This document shows positions 1 through 7,564 of a DNA stretch of 10,000 nt, piece by piece. The DNA is taken from positions 50,001-60,000 of the forward strand of contig JAWQFJ010000621.1 in assembly GCA_034096865.1 (NCBI GenBank). The letters run 5' to 3'. The first letter of the stretch is position 1, and each line of letters begins with the position of its first letter. This DNA is from Theodoxus fluviatilis. Lineage: Eukaryota; Mollusca; Gastropoda; Cycloneritida; Neritidae. The notes under the pieces were generated by a model. That model ran no database searches. It was given only the letters and a program-made list of their open reading frames with translations, and was not told where the DNA came from. The translations under genes and the position numbers were made by a program.

Positions 1-112
1 CCCAGAAAACGACGTATGATTTACTTGAAGAGCATAGCAACTTGCGAAATAGGAAAGCCATAGCGTAACGACTTATTTCATCATTCAGTCAGAAATGGTA
101 CAGGTCTTTGTT

Positions 113-115
<3 letters not shown>
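1..115. other. Unique sequence, no gene seen
   Basis: Short unique flank to the left of the first microsatellite. No open frame of note, RNA gene or repeat is visible here. Confidence 0.5.

Positions 116-164
<49 letters not shown>
116..164. repeat. (CT)n dinucleotide microsatellite
   Basis: A run of CT/TC dinucleotides about 49 bp long, nearly pure, with one interruption (a TTT) around 151-153. On the minus strand it reads (GA)n. Such tracts are common and length-variable in animal genomes. No gene sits immediately beside it, so there is no reason to treat it as a promoter GAGA element. Confidence 0.95.
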
Positions 165-1370
165 ATATGAAAGGGACGTCTCCATTGTTGCTACTCAATG
201 AGAGCATGTCTTCTTATCAACAACAGAATGGTTGGCTAGACTAGAACAGACTCTCACAGTGTGGCTAGATTTGACCGTACCGTTGTGTGAATTTTGTGGG
301 CAACTTTGAAGTATTCCGACATATCTTCTCAAAATGTCGACTGTAAAGATTTAGCGTCTTTCACAGCCTGTAACTCACTAAACATTTGTCCGATTTAAAA
401 GTGATTTGCATCATCGGAAAGTACGTTGAAATATCTTCAAAATCCAAATCGATAAATGAGGAGAATAGACTCAATGCTAACAGATCACATGGAAAGTCAC
501 TTAAGTAAAGATGAGATCTGGAGTTTTTTGTCCTCGCAACTATCAGATCCGCAGTGCCAAATCGGCAGTGTGCCCTTTGCATCCGCCATTACATCATGTG
601 GAAATCTGGAGACCTGAATGGCTAACCTTTACAAACATTTTTAAAGTTGAAGTAGCGATATCACCAAGAGACGCCTACAACAGTTTTTCCATCTCCAATC
701 CCTTTCTAGCATCGTGTTTTGCCTTTTGATTAATTAACAAACAAGACTCAACTGCAGCGTTGCAATCTTCTCTCCGCTCCAAGGGTTTGCAAGCAAAGAG
801 TTCAGGAGTTCAAAGAGGTCACCAAATGAACCGTTCCCCTAGAGGACACAGCCAAACATCCCATTGACGCATACTGATCCTCACCTGCAGTTCAGTCGCG
901 CATGCGTGATGGTCATGCAAGCGCAGGTATTACGCAATACGTCTCAAACCCATTCCCAGCCAAATGTGTCGAAAGTTTTCACACCAGTCTGCAAAATTCA
1001 CGTGTCGCGAGCGCTGATCAAACGTCTGCTGCTGATTGCAAAGCAGCAGATGCATTTACATATGAAAGGTGGGTACCATGTGTGGCATACCATACCAATA
1101 CATAAATATATTATATTTGGAGTCTGAATATTAAACACACTGCCAGAATAAAGGCGCAGTTGTTATCGTCGTCGTGGTCGCCGGTGTATGTAAAAGTTCT
1201 GTGATGACGTCGACTTTTCTACCTCATCTTCCAAGACAAGATAAACACTGACTACAGCCAGTGTCAGCTGCCACACCCGACGACCTTCGCTGTTGCTTAC
1301 GACCGACAGTTTTCACGGACGCCTCAGGAACACAAAGGCGTTATATCCTACACATTTGATGCCAGCAAAG
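165..1370. other. Unique intergenic or intronic DNA, no recognisable gene
   Basis: Mixed-composition sequence. The longest forward frames (511-729, 72 codons; 864-1127, 87 codons) encode no domain I recognise, overlap competing frames and show no family motif, so I do not call them genes. The one local structure seen is a perfect inverted repeat at 1025-1050, listed separately. An AATAAA at 1147-1152 has no coding region upstream to give it meaning. The stretch could be intron or intergenic; the sequence does not decide. Confidence 0.5.
1025..1050. repeat. Perfect 9-bp inverted repeat (hairpin)
   Basis: TCTGCTGCT at 1025-1033 is the exact reverse complement of AGCAGCAGA at 1042-1050, with an 8-base loop GATTGCAA. 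A C-G pair and a G-T wobble can extend the stem outward. No T-run follows on either strand and no RNA family is recognised. It may be chance or a relic of a CTG/CAG-rich repeat. Confidence 0.5.
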
Positions 1371-1591
1371 AGCAACAAACTATAGAGACAACAGACCATA
1401 GAGACAACATACCATAGAGACAACAGGCCATAGAGACAACAGGCCATAGAGACATACCATAGAGACAACAGGCCATAGAGACAACATACCATAGAGACAA
1501 CATACCATAGAGACAACATACCATAGAGACAACAGGCCATAGAGACAACATACCATAGAGACAACAGGCCATAGAGACAACAGGCCATAGA
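1371..1591. repeat. 16-bp minisatellite, 13 units plus one degenerate unit
   Basis: Tandem copies of a 16-bp unit with the core GACAACAGGCCATAGA. Thirteen units lie at 1387-1591 and a degenerate one at 1371-1386. The units fall into three types by the two bases after GACAACA or GACAAC: GA (unit 1), TA (units 2, 5, 7, 8, 9, 11) and GG (units 3, 4, 6, 10, 12, 13). Unit 5 (1451-1463) is 13 bp because of a 3-bp deletion. Interspersed variants suggest growth by slippage and unequal exchange. The reverse strand has no stop codon in any frame across the array, which produces long Cys/Leu/Tyr/Trp/Met-rich open frames (the largest 1313-1675). These are more likely an artefact of the repeat than a protein. 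Confidence 0.93.
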
Positions 1592-2155
1592 CACATCAAT
1601 ATTCTGCATGAGGATGCCTCGGTCAGCAGATGACAAGGCAGTAATCATTGTGCTAAGTATTCCGCTTGTTTTCAATACTCGGAGTCAGACGATTGCTAGT
1701 CCGATAGTACTGTCACTCTTACAATTACACTTGTTCCCCTCCAAGTTTTTTTCATCTCAAGACACCTAATTATTGGTTGACAATCGGAATCGATTATATA
1801 ATCCAGTATGTAGTCCGGAATCGAGTGACGCTCATGAGTCTAGTCTTTGAGGCACACACTTGGGAGCTCTAAAGGTACTGGAATAAAACGACTGCAGAAG
1901 CAGTGAGGTGAACAGCTGCTCATGACCTGAGAAGGGTGACCAATCGAGTCTGGGGAAGTTGCAAGCAGGGACAAGCTATCGAAGAATTAATTCCTTCTTG
2001 AGGCGGGCTAATAAAGAGGTATTGTGGCGACGCTCACCGAAAACACCTCTGGAGCCACGTGCAGGGTCGTGTCGCACGGAAGCTGCTGGGGTGAAGGCGG
2101 GTGAAGGCCTGCTACAACATGGAGAGCAAAGAGAGCTCGCGCTGGTGGGCCAAAC
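1592..2155. other. Unique DNA; may hold the 3' untranslated tail of the adjacent retroelement
   Basis: No gene is recognised. Because the PLE fragment reads on the minus strand and its stop codon is at 2156-2158, the sequence just below 2156 lies 3' of it and may be its 3' UTR; the end of the element cannot be placed. Other local features are a 12-bp palindrome (GATTATATAATC, 1792-1803), two 9-bp direct copies of CGGAATCGA (1785-1793 and 1816-1824), and a GAATTAATTC palindrome at 1984-1993. A forward frame at 1959-2162 overlaps this region but shows no known domain. Confidence 0.4.
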
Positions 2156-2254
2156 TCACTGATAGTGAGTCATGAAGTTCATGTCCCTGTCGAGTCCGGC
2201 GCGATGCGTGTTGAATCGCTGGATGAGCTTCTGCTTCACCATTCCAGCAGCTCG
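2156..2254 (-). pseudogene. C-terminal tail of the PLE endonuclease, in a shifted frame
   Basis: Read on the minus strand in a different frame from the nuclease core, this stretch encodes a Lys-rich lead-in (MVKQKLIQR), then FNTHRAGLDRDMNFMTHY and Gln, and ends at TGA (2156-2158). The pattern of a basic helix, F-x-T-H-x-x-G-L-N/D-x-D and a final M/L-T/S-H-Y is the characteristic C-terminus of GIY-YIG-bearing PLE proteins, so this is clearly the missing end of the adjacent frame. The shift lies at roughly 2236-2265. The segment normally joining the two also seems shortened, so a small deletion is more likely than a single inserted base. This tail is too short to appear as a gene by itself. Confidence 0.8.
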
Positions 2255-2544
2255 CCTCTGAGAACGCTCACCAGTGTGTCTGAGACCCATTGGTGAGGCA
2301 GATGAAAGTGTTCACCCACGGGGAGGGGCGATTGGTTCCTGATCGTGGTGCGGTGTCCGCTGATCCGCTGATGGAGGTGCTGAATAGTCTTTCCGATGTA
2401 CCATGCATCAGAGCAACCTCTGCGACATCTGATGAGATACACCAGATCTCTGGAGTGGCGGAGTGCTTGCCCCTGACGCAGTGTATGATCGGGTCCCTTC
2501 ATAATCTGACACCGGCCTTCACCTCTTTGCATGACCTGCGTGAG
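2236..2544 (-). pseudogene. PLE GIY-YIG endonuclease core (partial, frameshifted)
   Basis: The frame runs from 2544 down to a TGA at 2236-2238; the first ATG is at 2530-2532, giving 98 residues. Numbering from that Met, the GIY-equivalent is VYLI (31-34), followed by a Cys pair (C36, C40). The YIG-equivalent WYIGKT is at 44-49. LHQRISGHR (53-61) contains the Arg expected of the catalytic helix. PVGEHF (71-76) holds Glu74, which matches the metal-binding Glu of the fold. The spacing fits PLE nucleases, whose usual form is V-Y-L-I-x-C, then Y-V/I-G-K/E-T, then H-x-R, then P-V-x-E-H-F. The Met is probably internal, since intact PLE proteins continue upstream into reverse transcriptase. The frame ends early: the tail seen in intact elements is in another frame (2156-2254). 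Catalytic residues look intact, but the gene is broken at both ends. Confidence 0.8.
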
Positions 2545-5463
2545 TTACGGCGACGAAACTGTTGTCAATAGTAACACCTTTTTCGTGGCGAGAAGACACA
2601 GCTGCACATGAAAATCTTTCACCACGCATATGAACTCCATTTACAATTATTGACTACTACAAGCATCCAAGATATTTCAAACTTAATTTTGCTGGATGGA
2701 ATCGTTACATCTATAACGCGCATATGTATGTCATTATTCCTTGTCCCCGATACTACATGGGCCTTTGGAAAGTGATACAGCTCTAATTTCGCGTTTCAAA
2801 AGTCTGTCATGCAACAAAAACCACCAATGCCGAAGTCTATGTGGAGTTGCAGCCTCGGTGGAATCTTTTAATTTGCATGGACAAAGGAGTACCTGCCAGG
2901 GCTGAGCTAAAAAATCTTATTAAAAACATGTGCGTTACATTCATCTGCAGTTTCATAGTATGCTTTCTTGATACATCTGGAAGAGCTTTGAAATGGCATT
3001 GCCGCTGTCAGTTGCCTACAGTGTAAATTGTCGGGTGCTTTCAATAAGTCGCTATACACACCTAACGTTAGCTTGTACATGTCTCCATATTCATCGGCCC
3101 TGATGAATCGAGGGCCCTCAAAACTCCTTAAATGGAGCATTTCTTATAACACAACATCTCTGCAATACTGTATCTCCTTTTACATGTTCAAGACATCCCC
3201 TTTCAAGCACCTATGTATATATGTTGCCTACGAGCAATACAGCACTGCACGTATGGGTGGCAGAAAACCGAGAGAAAACTCGACGAAGGCCGAGAGATAT
3301 TGCTTCCTGCTGTATTGGCCAGGTCTTTAGCAGCGTGATTAATGGCTGTTTGCAGCAATACGCCTACGATGAAGGAAATCGAGGACAGGAAGCGAATCTT
3401 AGCTGTTTTCACACGCAACCTCCTCATGATGGCAGCATGGATAACGAGGCAGTCGGATCGAGATGAATGACTAAGCTCGAAGTAAAGACCAGGAGTTGTT
3501 TCTTAAAACAATAGCAACGCTTCTCCAAAGCTCCATCACTGGCAAAATTAAAGGACATCGCACATGTGCCATCAGAGCCACATGGCGCTCTTCTTCTCTA
3601 AACAGAAAAAGCTCTCGCTTGGGTCTCGACGCAATCAAATAATGACAGAATTTCGAATGCTAGACACTCCTCATACACAATCTGGGACACTTGCATTCAT
3701 CCAGCAAAACAGCGGAAAGTGTGTTCGGCACGAAAATGATTGGAGAAAATTTCTTAACAGAACCTGAAAAAAATATATATGAATTGTAATGACTTTCATG
3801 AATCTATACAAAGCATGACTGCACGTAGTAGGCATGATCACAGCACAAATGCACAATTACACGTTGTTGTTAAAGTGGCAGCAGGCGACACTCATCGTCG
3901 GTGGCCATGGCAACTCATTCTTTGGTAACTTTTATACTTTCAAAACCTAACCGTGTCCCATTCGAGGTTCATCAAAAAGCACGAAAACTCATGCTTGAGA
4001 ACTAAACAAGTGGGCCGATAACAAGGCGGTCACGAGTTGGAAAGCATGCTTGGAGCGTTTACCGTGACGAGTTCTTTATTAAGCTGTCACTCCAAAATCT
4101 TCTCCCTCTAATTCTCAAGTGCCCCACTTCTCTGGTCCGATTGTTCTGGTGGCGTAGCGGTTTGATCCGTAGCAGTAACTTCCAGGCACCTTTTCAGGAC
4201 AGCCCTACGATTACAAGATAGGCGCATGAAAGACGATGTGAAATCGATGAGTGATTAGGCAAAGGATACATGGACAGAAGGGATGGGCTGATCCCATGAT
4301 TCCTCGCACAACAGTCCTGCCGAGTGGGATAATTACCAAACCATCAAGCCACAGTATTTTTTGCTCCATCCGCCAGGGAAGATAATGGTAGTTTCTCCGA
4401 ATTGTGTCGGCTTCGTCTTTTGGTTGTCTCCCCTTCCTGCAGTCTTCGTTTCATGTGCATAATTCTCAAATGGACTCCATTGCTTTGTATGGATCAATCC
4501 GATGCAATCGCCCATCTTCAAGAGCACATTTGATGGAAATCGTGCGAGGTCAGAGAAAAAGCATAACGTCAATTAGGTGCTGCAACTACGCGAGGATATT
4601 TCCTTTTCGGAGACACAAGAAAGCATATGGATAAAATTCATCCAATTAGCGGTTTCACGGGCAGACGTGGATTGGATTTCACATGAATCCGAATGGATTA
4701 GTTGTTTCAAGAGTTGAATACTTGACATGCATTGCGTCTCTTAAGGTAAAGTTGCTTGATTTTATTTGGCAGTCTTCCATTTTTGCTGCATCTTTGTCCC
4801 TTACTCTACCTCCTTTCATTTTATGTGAGTCCATTGATTGAAATAAGCTTCGTCAATAAAAAAATATCTTTACTCTCAGGCAAAGAATGTGGTTGCATCG
4901 CAACCGCACACACTCCTGATTGTCTCAGTTTGCACAGCAAAAGCGGTAATTATTTTAATAGCACGACTGCAGTCTCAAATACGGACTGAGTTGTGACTAG
5001 CGTTAGAAAGCTCTAGCTTTACCCTTTCCGAATTAAATAATACTGAACAAAGAGGTGCCGCATGTAAGAAACTTTGACCATGTGAAGGGCATACTGATCA
5101 TACCATTCCTTATTAAATTTTCACAGTGAAAGACTATTAATAAAGACCATCAGTTAATAAGACGTTTGTCGGGACTGAAACCAAACCGCGATAGGAGTGG
5201 TGATACACAATAATGATCATCTCTGATGCCAGATGTTTCAATCGAGGCCATCAATCATAGAGCATTTTAATCATTTGGAGAAGGTCTGTGTCGGTAAACA
5301 TACTGACACGATACATTGCTTCATACAAGTAAAAATCATTGAGCAAGGGCATCACTTCGTCAATAAAGGTCATTTTCATATGCAACCCTTGATTCTCCCC
5401 CACTCCCATTCCTCTATCCCCGTGCGTATAATGGTTATCACTCACTCCCGTTCTTGTATGCAG

Positions 5464-5465
<2 letters not shown>
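2545..5465. other. Long unique stretch, no recognisable gene
   Basis: About 2.9 kb of moderately AT-rich sequence. Open frames on both strands do not exceed about 100 codons (the largest is 3028-3330 forward), overlap one another and show no signal peptide, domain or family motif I recognise. I see no tRNA, rRNA, snRNA or histone 3' hairpin. Minor features are an A7 run into (TA)n at 3767-3780 and a cluster of short GGAT/ATCC inverted repeats at 4628-4699. Introns or intergenic spacer are equally possible. Confidence 0.5.
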
Positions 5466-5517
<52 letters not shown>

Positions 5518-5546
5518 GTGTGTGTGTGTGAGTGTGTGTGTGTGTG
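5466..5546. repeat. (TG)n dinucleotide microsatellite, left half of compound repeat
   Basis: An 81-bp (GT)n tract. Alternating purine-pyrimidine order is unbroken from 5466 to 5530, and the C at 5513 (TGCGTG) keeps the alternation. The A at 5531 breaks it once. It abuts the (GA)n block directly. Long TG/CA tracts of this kind can adopt Z-DNA under supercoiling. Translations of it (poly Cys-Val or His-Thr) are not genes. Confidence 0.96.
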
Positions 5547-5555
5547 AGAGAGTGA

Positions 5556-5598
<43 letters not shown>

Positions 5599-5617
5599 GG
5601 GGGGAGAGAGAGGGGGG

Positions 5618-5675
<58 letters not shown>

Positions 5676-5708
5676 CAGAGAGAGAGAGAGAGAGAGCGAA
5701 AGAGAGAG

Positions 5709-5755
<47 letters not shown>
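5546..5755. repeat. (GA)n homopurine microsatellite, right half of compound repeat
   Basis: A 210-bp GA-rich tract. T appears at 5553 and 5559, after which 5560-5672 is 113 bp with no pyrimidine at all. C interruptions follow at 5673, 5676, 5697 and 5711, and the tract stops before C5756. G-runs at 5600-5620 (AGGAGGGGGG and a run of nine Gs) break the pure GA pattern and divide it into blocks. Its reverse strand gives the long Ser-Leu frames (5251-5769 and 5442-5867), which are artefacts. The homopurine strand favours triplex (H-DNA) formation. Confidence 0.96.
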
Positions 5756-5756
<1 letters not shown>

Positions 5757-6236
5757 GATTATATTGCACGGATACAGAGCGAATAAGTTAACTCGAGAGA
5801 AAAACGAACTAATCCCTAATATAAAGCACAACTCTTTTTGAAATAAAGTGTATTGAATATAAGACAAGACGTTGATCTGAATCCAGACCTATTTGCGACA
5901 AAAATGAAGACACATGACAATACTAATCTCCAAAGCTAGGAGAACTAACTGATGACATCATTAGATTCTTGCAGAAATCAGATCAGGGGTGTACACGCTG
6001 CGCAGACGCTATGTTCGCGATTTTAGCATTACACAGGCGTATGCGAAGACACGGTGATGAGAAGACAGTGGTCCGAGTTTAGAGCTAGCTGTGTGGGGCG
6101 TGCTGTCTCCTCTGCTGTCTCCTGCAGGCGACCAAGCAGGATCGATGTAGCACTATTTGCACTCTGGCAGCATGACACTTATGGGCCGGCTTTATTTCAG
6201 ACACCTTCCAGAAGCTTCAATGCTCTTCTCGCAGTG
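5757..6236. other. Unique sequence, no gene seen
   Basis: Unique sequence between the compound microsatellite and the C-rich tract. A forward frame (6054-6368, 104 codons) begins here but its second half is the translation of the C-rich tract (Pro/Ser-rich), so it has no support as a gene. No RNA gene or transposon end is recognised. Confidence 0.45.
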
Positions 6237-6345
6237 TTCTCTCTCTCCCCCTTCCCCTCGCAACCCCCCCCCCCTCCCCCTTTGTCCCCGTTAACATGTT
6301 CCCCCAATCCCCTACCCCCTTCTTCCTTTCCCTCACCCAAGACTC
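6237..6345 (-). repeat. C-rich polypyrimidine tract; G-quadruplex motif on the minus strand
   Basis: On the plus strand this is C- and T-rich low-complexity DNA with C-runs at 6247-6251 (5), 6254-6257 (4), 6264-6274 (11), 6276-6280 (5) and 6286-6289 (4), then 6301-6305 (5), 6309-6312 (4) and 6315-6319 (5). The minus strand therefore has at least eight G-runs of four or more separated by 1-11 bases, well beyond the usual four-run G-quadruplex pattern. The plus strand could form an i-motif. No promoter or gene is visible next to it, so a regulatory role is only a possibility. Confidence 0.75.
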
Positions 6346-7564
6346 GCACTCTCTTGCGATGGAACTGATAGATTTCTCTGGCTGTCTTGCGATTTTGTCG
6401 TGTTGGGTGGGGGACAACGACTCGACGAGATTCATTTGTGGTCGCGGTGTTCCAAGCCCTTGAGAGTCAAGCCGTGGCTTTACAAGGCGAGGAAAAGGTC
6501 AGGCTGCTCTGGGAATATTGTGCCCGATGAATGGATGCATTCCACTCTGAAGAAACGTGTCTGTTGCCAGACACCTGCCTGGTAAAGTTCGAGAATCACG
6601 AGGTGAGCTGATCAACTGGCGCACGCACGCACTCAATCCAGTCGTCATGCGTGCTGTGAAGTAAAAGTAAAGCGGACTTTCTAATTTCGACTGACATGAG
6701 AAACTTTTTTCATAGCAACGTAACATATTTTTTACTCAGCACTTCAAGGCGTGGCAATAAAGTTCCATGACTCTGCATTCAATAAAGAGTGTAATGCATG
6801 TGATTACATGCACACAGGACTTAGAGGTCTTTCTTACTATAAAAACATTTAATGAAATGAATAGGCGCGGTTTGCTTCAGTTAAGCTACATCTCTGTCGT
6901 GTTGAACCTGCGTTCTACATTCTGCTAGGCCCCATAAATATCACCATCATGTTCTCGATCTTAGCAGGACTTTCAAATCCGGTGATGAATCCCATGGCAG
7001 TATAGTAGGACACATTTGATAGGTCGATCGGCCTCATCGCTTGTCTGTGACAAAGTCTTCTTTTAAAATGAATTGGTGTAAAATGATATCAATATGCTGA
7101 AAACTCGGACCGAAATATACTTAGCATCTGTATTTAAAAGTGTCCTTGTTCAAATAACCACACGGCATCTTTGAATTTACGTACGATTCTCAACAAACTG
7201 ATCGAAGTGTGCACCAGTCAGGCCAAAGAGTCCATCTTGTTCACGGCAATTTTACGGTCCGATAGATAACTGCGTTTCTTCCACTTTGACACATGGCTGT
7301 TGATTGCAAGCTTCAAGCGTATTCGTTTGTGGAGCTTCAACACCGTTTTGACACGAATGATAGATAGTAGACGATGTCTTGTCTTCAGTTGCATGACATT
7401 TACTCGGTACAGCCTTTCCCTTTCTATATCAGCAGTGGAATGCGCTGAACCACTTCATCTTCCGACAACAAATACAATGGTATTCTAAGAATGTCGCGTG
7501 TTCTTTCTCTCCTCTTTTTTTTACCCCAAAGACTATGGTCGTTACAGCGTCTTTTTCTTCGCAG
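6346..7564. other. Unique sequence up to the edge of the 79-bp array
   Basis: No recognisable coding region. Open frames here are 60-75 codons and lack known domains. A small CGCACGCACGCA run lies near 6620. The last 14 bases (7551-7564), ten pyrimidines followed by GCAG, resemble a splice acceptor and abut the first tandem repeat. No repeat-like sequence is detectable left of 7564, so the array edge is sharp. Confidence 0.5.

Larger units (their letters stand above)
2156..2544 (-). mobile_element. 5'-truncated Penelope-like retroelement fragment
   Basis: The minus strand carries the 3' coding end of a Penelope-like element (PLE): a GIY-YIG endonuclease domain followed by the conserved C-terminal tail. 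In intact elements this nuclease is fused downstream of a reverse transcriptase and nicks the target to prime reverse transcription. Here the open frame is closed by an in-frame TAA at 2545-2547, and I find no reverse transcriptase motifs further up the minus strand (2545 to about 3150). The copy therefore looks 5'-truncated and non-autonomous, as is typical of retroelement insertions. It also carries a frameshift between nuclease core and tail. Outer boundaries, target-site duplications and the 3' end could not be determined by eye. Confidence 0.8.

Noticed and set aside
1959..2571. Forward-strand open frames overlapping the PLE region (1959-2162 and 2290-2571)
   Set aside because: The recognisable protein similarity is on the opposite strand; these frames are antisense shadows or chance frames without a domain.
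3028..3330. 100-codon forward frame
   Set aside because: No recognisable domain, it overlaps frames on the other strand, and its length is unremarkable for nearly 3 kb of non-coding DNA.
4153..4163. TGGCGTAGCGG, a match to the Pol III box A of tRNAs and SINEs
   Set aside because: A match to this loose pattern is expected about ten times per strand in 10 kb by chance. No box B and no clover-leaf fold follows at the right distance.
5468..5791. Forward frame of alternating Cys-Val then Arg-Glu
   Set aside because: It is a direct read-out of the same dinucleotide repeats, with no unique coding sequence.
5251..5867. Long minus-strand open frames rich in Ser-Leu and His-Thr (172 and 141 codons)
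   Set aside because: They are translations of the (GA)n/(TG)n microsatellite; the unique parts contain no known domain.
6054..6368. 104-codon forward frame with a Pro/Ser-rich end
   Set aside because: The proline-rich half is simply the C-rich tract translated, and the first half shows no domain.
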